A stretch of DNA of 7,670 nucleotides, taken from contig JAWWCA010000173.1 in assembly GCA_033720695.1 (NCBI GenBank), positions 1 through 7,670 on the forward strand. Direction: 5' to 3'. Origin of the DNA: DATGQT01 sp033720695 (GTDB taxonomy: Bacteria; Bacteroidota; Rhodothermia; Rhodothermales; Rubricoccaceae). A program made the position numbers and the translations under genes. Shown here piece after piece: positions 1 through 6,685 of the stretch (its first letter is position 1; the number at the start of each line of letters is the position of its first letter). The notes under the pieces were generated by a model. That model saw only the letters and a list, made by a program, of their open reading frames with translations, was not told the DNA's origin and ran no database searches.

Positions 1-238
1 CCTCGTCGAGCGTCCACAGCAGCCGGAGCGTGTCCACGGGCACCTCCGCCGCGACCCGCTGCGAGAGCGAGTCCGACGGCACGAGGGCGCGCGTGTTCTG
101 CCGCTGGCTGGACGGGAGGCAGCCGGCGAGGAGGGCCGACAGCAGGACGAGGGCGAGGAGGCGCAAGGGACGACGGGAGAGGGGGGGAGAGGATAGCGGC
201 GCAGCGCTGCTGTGGGCCGGCGCGGCGCCATCTTCCAT
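1..238 (-). CDS. Lipoprotein of unknown function, N-terminal part only
   Basis: The reading frame starts at an ATG (238-236) and stays open for 79 codons to the window edge, so the C-terminus is missing. Residues 25-39 form a hydrophobic stretch preceded by two arginines and end in a lipobox, LLAGC, with the lipid-modified cysteine at residue 40. The mature part begins with a Ser/Gln-rich linker (LPSSQRQNT). The protein is therefore probably exported and anchored in a membrane by lipid. Nothing in the mature part seen here identifies a family. The start is uncertain: the ATG gives an unusually long 24-residue n-region, while an in-frame TTG at 166-164 would give a compact 15-residue signal like that of the upstream protease. 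The gene lies 18 bp after the HtrA stop codon on the same strand, so the two are probably co-transcribed. Its leader is purine-rich (GAGAAGAGAGG), unlike the C-rich leaders of the other genes. Confidence 0.75.
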   Translation of the reverse strand, partial: MEDGAAPAHSSAAPLSSPPLSRRPLRLLALVLLSALLAGCLPSSQRQNTRALVPSDSLSQRVAAEVPVDTLRLLWTLDE

Positions 239-256
239 CCTCTCTTCTCGATCTTC

Positions 257-1417
257 TCAGCCGACGGGCGCCAGCCGCAGCGAGAGCACGACGGCCTCGC
301 CCTCGCGGACGACGGTGAGGCGGACGACGTCGCCCGCGCGGAAGTCCACCAGCTCCCGCACCACGTCGGCGTTCGTCGCCACGGCCTGGCCCTCGACGGC
401 CACGACGACGTCGTAGGGCCGGAAGCCGCCCTGCTCGGCGGGCGACTCGGGGTCGACGCTGCGGACGACGAGGCCGCGCGCCTCGGGCAGCCCGAGCGCC
501 TGCGCGAGGCGCGGGCTCACGGGCTGCACGTTGAGGCCGGTGTAGAACGAGCGGTCCACCGACCCGCGCGCCTGGAGCTCCTCGACGACGCGCGTGATGC
601 GCCACGCCGGCACGGCGAACCCGATGCCGACGCTCCCGCCCGTCCGGCTGTAGATGAACGTGTTCATCCCCATCACGCGGCCGAGCGCGTTGACGAGGGG
701 GCCGCCCGAGTTGCCCTGGTTGATGGCGGCGTCGGTCTGGATCATGTCGCGGAAGACGCGGCCCTCCTGCACGGGGAAGTCGCGCCCGACGGCCGAGACG
801 ACGCCGACGGTGACGCTGGGCTCGGCGGCCTCGAACAGCCCGAACGGGTTGCCGAGCGCGATGGCCCACTCGCCCACAATCGCGTCCTGGCGCTGCTCGA
901 AAGCGAGGTAGGGGAGGGGATCGTCCGGGTTCACCTTCACGAGCGCGATGTCGGTCTCGGGGTCGGAGCCGACGAGGGTGCCGGGCAGCTGGGAGCCGTC
1001 GGGGAAGGCGACGGTGATGCGCGTGGCGTTGCCGGCCACGTGGTCGTTCGTGACGATGTAGCCGTCGGGCGAGATGACGAAGCCGGAGCCCACGCCCTGC
1101 ACCTCCTGCCGGTAGACGCGGTCGGTCGGCCGGCGGCCGTAGAACTGGTCGAAGAAGTCGGCGAAGGGGTCGCGGTAGCGGACGGTCCGCTCCTCGATGA
1201 CGTTGATCGAGACGACGGCCGGCGTGGCGGCCTCGACGGCCCGCGTGATGGCGGTGCGGCGCGTCGTCTGGATGTCGTCGCCGAGCCGCTCGAGCGCGCC
1301 GGCCCCCTCGACGGGTGGGACCTCGACGGTCTGGGGCGCGGGCACGCCCTGCTGCGAGAACGCCGGCTGCTCGCAGCCGGCGAGGACGAGGAGGGTCAGG
1401 AGAGAGAGGTGCTTCAT
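257..1417 (-). CDS. htrA: HtrA/Deg-family serine protease, lipoprotein, one PDZ domain
   Basis: This 386-residue protein is a trypsin-like S1C protease that should degrade or process misfolded envelope proteins outside the cytoplasm. The N-terminus (MKHLSLLTLLVLAGC) is a short lipoprotein signal with the lipidated cysteine at residue 15. A Pro-rich linker follows, then the protease domain at about 55-285. The catalytic triad is visible: H126 in TNDHV, D156 in DPETDIALV and S237 in GNSGGP. The characteristic ALGNPFGL loop is at 187-194. A single PDZ domain covers about 290-383 (GLVVRSVDPESPAEQGGF, then DVVVAVEGQ), and the protein ends right after it. One PDZ plus membrane anchoring resembles the DegS arrangement, whereas DegP and DegQ have two PDZ domains. 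DegS uses a transmembrane helix instead of lipid, so a DegS-like sensor role is only a possibility. The frame is open 122 codons further upstream, but the signal peptide fixes the start at 1417. No Shine-Dalgarno is present. The lipoprotein gene follows 18 bp later. Confidence 0.93.
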   Translation of the reverse strand: MKHLSLLTLLVLAGCEQPAFSQQGVPAPQTVEVPPVEGAGALERLGDDIQTTRRTAITRAVEAATPAVVSINVIEERTVRYRDPFADFFDQFYGRRPTDRVYRQEVQGVGSGFVISPDGYIVTNDHVAGNATRITVAFPDGSQLPGTLVGSDPETDIALVKVNPDDPLPYLAFEQRQDAIVGEWAIALGNPFGLFEAAEPSVTVGVVSAVGRDFPVQEGRVFRDMIQTDAAINQGNSGGPLVNALGRVMGMNTFIYSRTGGSVGIGFAVPAWRITRVVEELQARGSVDRSFYTGLNVQPVSPRLAQALGLPEARGLVVRSVDPESPAEQGGFRPYDVVVAVEGQAVATNADVVRELVDFRAGDVVRLTVVREGEAVVLSLRLAPVG

Positions 1418-1574
1418 CGCGAGGGGGGCGGGGGGCGGCTCGGCCGCTACCCTACGGACGGGGCGAGAGGGGGTTTCTACGGGCCGGGGCCTCGCCGTGA
1501 ACGAAACGTGACCGCCCGCTCGCATCCCCGGACGCCGCGCGGCCGTTCCCGGTGCAGAAGCCGCCCCCGCCGCC
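1418..1574. promoter_or_regulatory. Divergent intergenic region, presumed back-to-back promoters
   Basis: This gap separates the leftward protease gene from the rightward DUF3179 gene, so promoters for both should lie here. It is extremely GC-rich. The least GC-rich patch is about 1494-1512 (gtgaacgaaacgtgacc). I could not find a convincing sigma-70 or Bacteroidota-type (TAnnTTTG) promoter in either direction, so the call rests on gene orientation alone. The leaders before both start codons are C-rich and lack a Shine-Dalgarno. Confidence 0.45.
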
Positions 1575-2729
1575 ATGTCCGTCACGTCGCCGCTCGCCCT
1601 CGCCGCCGTCCTCCTGCTCCTCCCGGCCTTCGGCTGCCAGGCCCAGGCCCCGCCCGAGCGCGAGCGGGCTCTCCCGGGCTTCTCGACGAACACGGCGCTC
1701 CGCACCATCGACCTCGGCGAGCTCCGGCAGGGTGGGCCGCCCAAGGACGGCATCCCCGCCCTCAACGACCCCCGATTCGTCACGCAAGACGAGGCGGCCG
1801 GCTGGCTGGCGCCCCTAGAGCCCGTCGTTCTCCTCCGCGTCGGGGAGGCCGCGCGGATCTACCCGCTCCAGATCCTGACGTGGCACGAGATCGCCAACGA
1901 CAGGGTGGCGGGCGTGCCCGTGGCCGTCACGTTCTGCCCGCTCTGCTACAGCGCCATCGCCTTCGACCGGCGCCTGGAAACCCCCGAGGGGCCGCGCATC
2001 CTCGACTTCGGCGTCTCGGGCATGCTCCGCCACTCCGACCTCGTGATGTACGACCGGCAGACGGAGACGCTCTGGCAGCAGTTCACCGGCGAGGCGCTCG
2101 TGGGCGACCTCGTCGGCGAGACGCTGCAGATGCTGCCGGCGCAGATCGTCTCGTTCAGGCAGGCCCGCGAGGCTGAGCCGCAGGCGCCCGTCCTCTCCCG
2201 CGAGACGGGCCACGACCGCGACTACGGCCGCAACCCCTACGCCGGCTACGACGACGTGAACGGCCGCGCCTTCCTCTACGACGGCGCCCCTGACGGCCGC
2301 CTCCCGCCCCTCGCCCGCGTCGTCGCCGTGAAGCTGGAGGACGCGGCCCGCGCCTACCCGACCGACGTGACGCGTGCCCGCCGCGTCATCCACGACGCCG
2401 TCGGCGGTCAGCCCGTCGTGGTGTTCCACGCCGAGGGCGCGGTGACGGCGCTGGGCGAGGCCGTGATCGCCGAGGCCCGCGAAGTGGGCTCGACGGGCGT
2501 CTTCGACCCGCGCGTAGACGGCGAGGCCCTCCGCTTCCGGTACGAGCCTGCCCCCGCGGAGGCGGGGGGGCGGTTCGTGGACGAACAGACGGGGAGCGCC
2601 TGGACGGTCACAGGCGAGGCCGTCGAGGGGCCGCTCGCTGGCACGCAGCTCCGCCCGCTCCCCCACGGCGACTACTTCGCGTTCGCCTGGTTCGCCTTCC
2701 GGCCCGAGACGACGGTGTACGGCGAGTGA
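1575..2729 (+). CDS. Exported DUF3179 domain protein
   Basis: This 384-residue protein belongs to the DUF3179 family, which has no established biochemical function known to me. Hallmarks are IYPLQILTWHEIAND (95-109), TFCPLCYSAIAFDR (119-132, cysteines C121 and C124), FGVSGMLRHSDLVMYDRQT (145-163) and LWQQFTGEALVG (166-177). The CPLC motif with H104 suggests a metal or redox site, which is inference. Residues 6-20 form a signal peptide. C21 is preceded by PAFG, a weak lipobox, while AQA at 23-25 would suit ordinary signal peptidase, so lipidation is uncertain but export is likely. The chain holds two related halves: 84-124 aligns without gaps to 249-289, and 158-188 aligns to 334-363. The second half has lost H104, C121 and C124. 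The ATG at 1575 is directly before the signal peptide, and no Shine-Dalgarno is visible. It diverges from the protease gene, and a small membrane protein gene follows after 82 bp. Confidence 0.92.
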   Translation: MSVTSPLALAAVLLLLPAFGCQAQAPPERERALPGFSTNTALRTIDLGELRQGGPPKDGIPALNDPRFVTQDEAAGWLAPLEPVVLLRVGEAARIYPLQILTWHEIANDRVAGVPVAVTFCPLCYSAIAFDRRLETPEGPRILDFGVSGMLRHSDLVMYDRQTETLWQQFTGEALVGDLVGETLQMLPAQIVSFRQAREAEPQAPVLSRETGHDRDYGRNPYAGYDDVNGRAFLYDGAPDGRLPPLARVVAVKLEDAARAYPTDVTRARRVIHDAVGGQPVVVFHAEGAVTALGEAVIAEAREVGSTGVFDPRVDGEALRFRYEPAPAEAGGRFVDEQTGSAWTVTGEAVEGPLAGTQLRPLPHGDYFAFAWFAFRPETTVYGE

Positions 2730-2730
2730 C

Positions 2731-2743
2731 CGCCCCTCGGGCG
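2731..2743 (+). terminator. Compact GC hairpin directly after the DUF3179 stop codon
   Basis: CGCCC-CTC-GGGCG forms a 5-bp perfect stem with a 3-nt loop, starting one base after the TGA stop. No T-run follows, so it is not a classical intrinsic terminator. It may stabilise the mRNA end or slow transcription. In such GC-rich DNA a 5-bp stem can also arise by chance. Confidence 0.3.
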
Positions 2744-2769
2744 ACCGGCGGGAAACACGCGCAGGGGCA

Positions 2770-2801
2770 GCGGGCGTAGAGGACGCGCTCCTCTCACCCG
2801 C
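2770..2801 (+). other. Hairpin in the leader of the small membrane protein gene
   Basis: An inner stem agagga (2778-2783) / tcctct (2789-2794) closes a 5-nt loop. An outer stem gcggg (2770-2774) / cccgc (2797-2801) extends it across a small asymmetric internal loop. The structure ends 10 nt before the ATG at 2812. It could be a terminator remnant for the upstream gene, a 5' leader structure, or chance. Confidence 0.35.
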
Positions 2802-2811
2802 CCCTCCTCCC

Positions 2812-2982
2812 ATGCCCTCCGCACGTCCCGGCCCCTTCGGCATCGCCCTCGGCGTCGTCCTTCTCCTCGGCCTCCTGTTCTGGGCGTTCATCTGCACCCA
2901 GCGCGGCGGCGTCACGACGGGCGAGATCGGCACGCCCGGCCCGGACGCGCCCGAGCAGCTCGAAGAGGAGCAGGTGCGGTAG
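2812..2982 (+). CDS. Small single-span membrane protein, 56 residues
   Basis: The frame runs from ATG 2812 to TAG 2980-2982. It encodes a short N-terminal segment (MPSARPGPF), one hydrophobic span at about 10-28 (Gly, Val, Leu, Phe, Trp, Ile-rich), then a polar tail with TQRGG and a Glu-rich end (EQLEEEQVR). All but four sense codons (GCA, CGT, CTT, GAA) end in G or C, matching the neighbouring genes and supporting real coding. The N-terminal arginine and acidic tail are compatible with either membrane orientation. I do not recognise a family. It sits 82 bp after the DUF3179 stop on the same strand with a hairpin between, so it may be co-transcribed or separate. No Shine-Dalgarno is present and the leader is C-rich (cccctcctccc). 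The gene is short enough for automatic gene callers to skip. The main alternative is a chance open frame next to real genes. Confidence 0.6.
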   Translation: MPSARPGPFGIALGVVLLLGLLFWAFICTQRGGVTTGEIGTPGPDAPEQLEEEQVR

Positions 2983-2994
2983 CGCCTGGGCACC

Positions 2995-3030
2995 GCCGAC
3001 GGCGAACCCCGATGGAGGGCCGCCGTCGGC
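2995..3030. terminator. Terminator-like hairpin in the convergent gap
   Basis: A perfect 10-bp inverted repeat, gccgacggcg (2995-3004) and cgccgtcggc (3021-3030), encloses a 16-nt loop. It lies 12 bp after the small gene's stop and before the end of the converging M49 gene, the expected place for a shared two-way terminator. No T-run flanks it on either strand, so the mechanism would not be the classical intrinsic one. Confidence 0.5.
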
Positions 3031-3046
3031 AGCGGATCGTCGGAGA

Positions 3047-3071
3047 GCGCCGCGCCGTCAGCGCGCGGCGC
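3047..3071 (-). terminator. GC hairpin spanning the M49 gene stop codon
   Basis: Arms gcgccgcgc (3047-3055) and gcgcggcgc (3063-3071) pair perfectly over 9 bp around a 7-nt loop that contains the TGA stop (3058-3060). It may help end leftward transcription together with the neighbouring hairpin. No T-run follows in the leftward direction. Part of it is constrained by coding (the GAAR C-terminus), so chance is possible. Confidence 0.35.
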
Positions 3072-4764
3072 CGAGGGGCTCGAGGCCGAGGACCTCGACG
3101 CCCTGCTCGAACACCACGTCGACCGGGATGCCGGCGGCGTTGACGCGGGCGAGGCTGGCCTCCAGGTCGGGCGTCATCTGGCCGTACTCGTCCACGAAGG
3201 CCGTCACGGCGTCGTAGTCGCCGTCGCCCTGGAGTGTGAGGATGCGGCCGGCGAGGGCCTCGACGGCGGCGTCCATCCGCTCGGGGTCGATGCGCCACTG
3301 CCCGTCGTCGGTGGTTGCGATGGCGCCCATCTCCTGGAAGAAGTTGAAGCGGACGAGGTTGGCGCGGCCGTGCGCGCTCGACGCCCCGAACCGGATCGAG
3401 CGGAAGATGGAGGCGACGAACGTGACGTAGTGGTCCATGAGGTCGCCGTCCCACTCGCCGCTCTCGATGAGCGCCTGGACCATGTAGAGCCCGAGGACGT
3501 CGGCCTTGCCCTCCTCGATGGCGCTGGCCTGGTCGCGGAGGGCCTCGCGGACGGTGCCCTCGCCGGTGACGGTGTTCTTGATGCCGAGGCCGTGGGCCAC
3601 CTCGTGGAACATCGTGTTGCCGAAGAAGGCGTCGAACGTCACGTGCTCCTGCTGCTCGGGCACGATGAGCGCCTCGGCGAGCGGCACGAGGATGCGGTCG
3701 AACTTGGCCCGCATGGCGTTCTTGAGCTGGAGCCGGCGGGAGCCCTTCTGGAGCTGCACCTCCTCGTCGTTCGGGAGGTTGATGGCGATCGTCTTGCTCC
3801 CGGCGTTGGAGTCGCCGGCGTAGTAGAGGACGTCGTAGGCGCCGAGGTCGGCGTCGGTGCCGGGGCTCTCGGCCTTGTACGCGTCGTCGACGGGGAGGCC
3901 GCGTTGGAGGGTGGGCAGGAGCGCGGCGTAGCGCTGGAGGCGGGCGCTCCAGTCGAGGTCCTTGAGGAGGATGTAGGCCTCATTCGCCGCCTTGAAGCCC
4001 ATGAGCTGGTCCTCGTACGTCTCGATGGGCCCGATGACGACGTCGATGGGGTTGTCGCGCATGTCCATCCAGGCGAGGTCGCTGGGCTGGTAGTCGCCCG
4101 AGAGGAGGGCGTCGGCGCGGAGCTCGAGGTAGCGCTGGAGGCCGGGGTCCTGGGCGAGCGCAGCGGCCTCGCGGAGGTAGCGCGCGGCGCGTTGGTGCTG
4201 CTCGGCGTAGGCCTCGTGATAGGGGATGCCCATGAGGCGGCCCGTGAGGTCGCGGCGGACGAGCGTGTAGAGGCTCGTCAGGTTCTCCTCGGGGTAGGCG
4301 TCGGCGGCCTGGAGGAGCTCGTCCTCGGTGAGGTCGGGCGGGTAGAAGTTGGCGCCTGCGGGCTTCGGCCCGACGCCCGGTAGGAACGGCTCGTCGCCGG
4401 CGAGGCGGTCCCACGGGCCGTAGTTGATCATGACGTAGCGGCGGGCGGCCTCGCTGTCGAGCGACTGGAGGAGGGAGTCGCGGTCGCCGGGGTAGGCCTG
4501 CATCCAGAACACCTCGTCCATCGCCTCGGCGGCCTCGATGAGGAGGGGGATCATCCGGCGCGTGGAGTCCGAGAGCGCCGAGAGGTCGGCGTCGAGGCGG
4601 ACGGTGGTGTACTGGGCGAGCTTGTCGGCGAGGAGGGAGTCGTCGGCGGCGAGGCCGTCGGTGGTGGCGGTGGGGGACACGGGCGGGTCGTCTTGGGACT
4701 CGACGCGGCAGCCGGTGAGCGCGAGGGCGAGCACGGCACCACAGAGGAGGAGGCGGAAGGTCAT
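3058..4764 (-). CDS. M49 (dipeptidyl peptidase III-like) metallopeptidase lipoprotein
   Basis: This 568-residue protein resembles the bacterial 'DPP III family / Zn-dependent hydrolase' group in peptidase family M49, whose studied members remove dipeptides from peptide N-termini. The N-terminus MTFRLLLCGAVLALALTGC is a lipoprotein signal (lipobox ALTGC, C19), placing it in the envelope. A linker precedes the catalytic domain at about 45-560. The zinc site is MFHEVAHGLG: H387 and H391 as ligands and E388 as catalytic base. The EEGKAD motif at 417-422 should supply the third ligand (E417 or E418). Characteristic family segments include NYGPWDRL (114-121), the AGANFYPPDLT segment (136-146), GPIETYEDQL (245-254) and AGDSNAGSKTIAINLPNDEE (316-335). 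Classical DPP III has a six-residue HExxxH, while this one has five-residue HExxH, a variant I recall from Caldithrix and plant members. The frame is open 28 codons further upstream, but the signal peptide fixes the start at 4764. No Shine-Dalgarno is seen. Substrate is unknown. Confidence 0.88.
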   Translation of the reverse strand: MTFRLLLCGAVLALALTGCRVESQDDPPVSPTATTDGLAADDSLLADKLAQYTTVRLDADLSALSDSTRRMIPLLIEAAEAMDEVFWMQAYPGDRDSLLQSLDSEAARRYVMINYGPWDRLAGDEPFLPGVGPKPAGANFYPPDLTEDELLQAADAYPEENLTSLYTLVRRDLTGRLMGIPYHEAYAEQHQRAARYLREAAALAQDPGLQRYLELRADALLSGDYQPSDLAWMDMRDNPIDVVIGPIETYEDQLMGFKAANEAYILLKDLDWSARLQRYAALLPTLQRGLPVDDAYKAESPGTDADLGAYDVLYYAGDSNAGSKTIAINLPNDEEVQLQKGSRRLQLKNAMRAKFDRILVPLAEALIVPEQQEHVTFDAFFGNTMFHEVAHGLGIKNTVTGEGTVREALRDQASAIEEGKADVLGLYMVQALIESGEWDGDLMDHYVTFVASIFRSIRFGASSAHGRANLVRFNFFQEMGAIATTDDGQWRIDPERMDAAVEALAGRILTLQGDGDYDAVTAFVDEYGQMTPDLEASLARVNAAGIPVDVVFEQGVEVLGLEPLGAAR

Positions 4765-4789
4765 TGTTGGGAAGGCGGTTGGCAGCGAC

Positions 4790-4797
4790 CCAAGATA
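4790..4797 (-). promoter_or_regulatory. Candidate Bacteroidota-type -7 element for the M49 gene
   Basis: On the minus strand, TATCTTGG matches 7 of 8 positions of the Bacteroidota -7 consensus TAnnTTTG, counting the two free positions. It lies 25 nt before the ATG, a sensible distance for a short leader. No matching -33 TTTG element is seen upstream, so this is a weak candidate. Confidence 0.25.
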
Positions 4798-4849
4798 GGG
4801 TGCATCGGACGTGAGGCGGAGCCCCGTCCCACGCCCGGGCACCGACACG

Positions 4850-4886
4850 GCAGCAGCGCGAGCGCATCGTGCACCCGCGCTGCTGC
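4850..4886. terminator. Strong hairpin between flavoprotein and M49 genes
   Basis: A perfect 11-bp inverted repeat, gcagcagcgcg (4850-4860) and cgcgctgctgc (4876-4886), encloses a 15-nt loop. It lies 41 bp after the flavoprotein stop codon and well before the M49 start, so it probably separates the two transcription units. A smaller stem, gactc/gagtc (4907-4911 and 4920-4924, 8-nt loop), sits between it and the stop. Neither is followed by a T-run in the leftward direction, so a classical intrinsic terminator is not shown. Confidence 0.5.
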
Positions 4887-4927
4887 GCGCTCTCTTGACT
4901 ATAGGGGACTCTGCTATGCGAGTCTGA

Positions 4928-6685
4928 CTACTCCAGGTGGTGGTAGTCCAGCTCGTGGTCCTCGCGGAGGGCCTGCTGCACGCTCGGCGTCGGCTCGGTG
5001 GCTGCCACGGTCGAGAGCGCCATGCGACCGTCAGCGCCGCGGCGGACCTGCACGTTGCGCCGCCACGCGTCGACGGTGTCGGGGTGGTCCGAGCGGTAGT
5101 GGGCGCCGCGGCTCTCGGTGCGTTCGAGGGCGCTGCGGAGGATGGCCTCGCACGTCGTGAGCATGAAGCCCAGGTTGACGGCCTGCTCGAAGCGGTCGGT
5201 GCCCGGCGCGGCGCCCACGTCGAGGTCGGCGGCGTCGCGGCGGAGGGCCTGGAGCTTCGCGAGGCCGGTGAGGAGGCCGTCCTCGTCGCGGATGATGCCG
5301 GCGTGGTCCCACATCAGTGTGCGGAGGCGGGCGATGAGGTCCTCGGGCGCGTGCCGGCCCGTCGCCTCGGCGAGCGTGCGGAGCCGATCGAGGGCGGCCC
5401 GGACGCGCTCGGCCGGGAGGGGCGCCGCCGCGGGCAGGCCGCTGGCGAGATGGGCGCCGACGAGCTGGCCGAACACGACGGTCTCGGCGAGGGAGTTGCC
5501 GCCGAGGCGGTTGGCGCCGTGGACGCCGGCCACACTCTCGCCGACGGCGTAGAGCCCCGGCACCGACGTGGCGCACGTCTCGAAGTCGGGGATTTCGACG
5601 CCGCCCATCGCGTAGTGCGCCGTCGGGGCGACCTCCATCGGCTCGGCGGTGATGTCCACGCCCACGGCCGCGAACTCGGCGACCATGCGGGGCAGGCGCT
5701 CCCGAACATAGTCGGCGTCGCGGTGGGAGATGTCGAGCCAGACGCCGCCGTGGGGGGTGCCGCGGCCGGCCTGGATCTCGGCGTAGCCCGCGCGGGCCAC
5801 GACGTCGCGGGCGTCGAGCTCCATCTGCTTGGGCGAGTAGCGTTCCATGAAGCGCTCGCGCTCGCGGTTGTAGAGGCGCCCGCCCTCGCCGCGCACGGCC
5901 TCGGTGACGAGGTGGCCGCGCTCCTCCTCGGGCCACAGCTTGCCCGTGGGATGGAACTGCACGAACTCCATGTCACGGAGGACGGCGCCCGCATCGTAGG
6001 CGAGGGTCTGCGCATCGCCCGTGTTTTCGTCGGGGCGCGACGAGGAGCGGACGTAGACGGACGTGTGCCCGCCGGCGGCGAGGACGACGGCGCGGGCGTG
6101 GAAGACGAGCGGCGCTCCGGTGTCCATGTCGTACCCTACGGCGCCGACCGCGCGGCCGTCGTCGTCGGTCAGGATCTCGGTGACGAAGGTGTTCTGACGG
6201 TAGGGAATGCCGAGCCGCTTCGCCTGGCTCACGAGGGCGTCGAGAATGGCCCGCCCGGTCACATCGCCGCGGAAGCACGTCCGGCGGAACGACTGCGCGC
6301 CGAAGTAGCGCTGGTTGATTGCGCCGTCGGCGGTCTTGCCGAAGTCGGCGCCCCAGCGGTCGAGTTCGCGGACGCGCTCCGGGGCCCGGCGGGCCAGCAA
6401 CTCGACGGCCCGGGCGTCATTGACGAGATGGCCCTCGTTGAGGGTGTCGGCGGCGTGGATGTCCCAGCGGTCTTCAGGGTCGAGGGAGCCGAGCGCGGCG
6501 TTGATGCCGCCGGCGGCCCAGACGGTGTGGGCGTCGCCGTGCTTGCGCTTGCCGATGACGAGCACGTCCACCTCGGCCTCGGCGAGCTCGATGGCGGCGC
6601 GAAGGCCGGCGGCCCCGGCCCCAATGACGAGGACGTCGTTGGCGACCACGGGGATGTCGGTGGGGTCGAAGGAGTGGGACGGCAT
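4928..6685 (-). CDS. SdhA/FrdA-type FAD flavoprotein without partner subunits
   Basis: This 585-residue protein belongs to the succinate dehydrogenase / fumarate reductase / L-aspartate oxidase flavoprotein superfamily. The FAD-binding fold starts with VIGAGAAGLRAA (20-31). HTVWAAGGINAALG (53-66) places H53 where SdhA/FrdA link FAD covalently, a histidine NadB normally lacks. DGAINQRYFGAQ (120-131) is also more SdhA-like. Active-site residues for dicarboxylate chemistry are visible: H245 in QFHPTG, R265 in VRGEGG, H357 in AHYAMGG and R393 in GANRLGGNSLAE. The helical C-terminal domain carries ALERTESRGAHYRSDHP (519-535). A cytoplasmic role interconverting succinate and fumarate, or oxidising aspartate for NAD synthesis, is plausible; SdhA/FrdA-like is favoured. 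No iron-sulfur or membrane-anchor gene is adjacent. ATG 6685 puts the FAD motif at the usual distance. A TTG at 6757 would add 24 residues but would place AT-rich inverted-repeat DNA inside the gene, so I reject it. Confidence 0.88.
   Translation of the reverse strand: MPSHSFDPTDIPVVANDVLVIGAGAAGLRAAIELAEAEVDVLVIGKRKHGDAHTVWAAGGINAALGSLDPEDRWDIHAADTLNEGHLVNDARAVELLARRAPERVRELDRWGADFGKTADGAINQRYFGAQSFRRTCFRGDVTGRAILDALVSQAKRLGIPYRQNTFVTEILTDDDGRAVGAVGYDMDTGAPLVFHARAVVLAAGGHTSVYVRSSSRPDENTGDAQTLAYDAGAVLRDMEFVQFHPTGKLWPEEERGHLVTEAVRGEGGRLYNRERERFMERYSPKQMELDARDVVARAGYAEIQAGRGTPHGGVWLDISHRDADYVRERLPRMVAEFAAVGVDITAEPMEVAPTAHYAMGGVEIPDFETCATSVPGLYAVGESVAGVHGANRLGGNSLAETVVFGQLVGAHLASGLPAAAPLPAERVRAALDRLRTLAEATGRHAPEDLIARLRTLMWDHAGIIRDEDGLLTGLAKLQALRRDAADLDVGAAPGTDRFEQAVNLGFMLTTCEAILRSALERTESRGAHYRSDHPDTVDAWRRNVQVRRGADGRMALSTVAATEPTPSVQQALREDHELDYHHLE

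Noticed and set aside
1534..1543. 10-bp palindrome gccgcgcggc in the divergent gap
   Set aside because: Pure G/C palindromes of this length are expected by chance at this base composition.
1418..1783. 122-residue N-terminal extension of the HtrA protein
   Set aside because: It would bury the lipoprotein signal MKHLSLLTLLVLAGC in the middle of the chain, and it overlaps the start of the divergent DUF3179 gene.
212..2176. Long rightward open frame of 654 codons
   Set aside because: It lies opposite the HtrA gene and out of frame with the DUF3179 gene. Its translation is low-complexity (Arg, Ala, Gly, Asp), typical of a shadow frame in GC-rich DNA.
1815..2993. Leftward open frame of 392 codons
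   Set aside because: It overlaps the DUF3179 gene and the small membrane gene on the opposite strand and shows no domain.
3370..4383. Rightward open frame of 337 codons
   Set aside because: It is antisense to the M49 gene, which has clear family motifs; the translation is a low-complexity Leu/Glu/Gly/Val shadow.
4928..6685. Firm call as nadB (L-aspartate oxidase)
   Set aside because: H53 in the HTVWAAGG motif and the DGAINQRYFGAQ segment fit SdhA/FrdA better; NadB remains an alternative.
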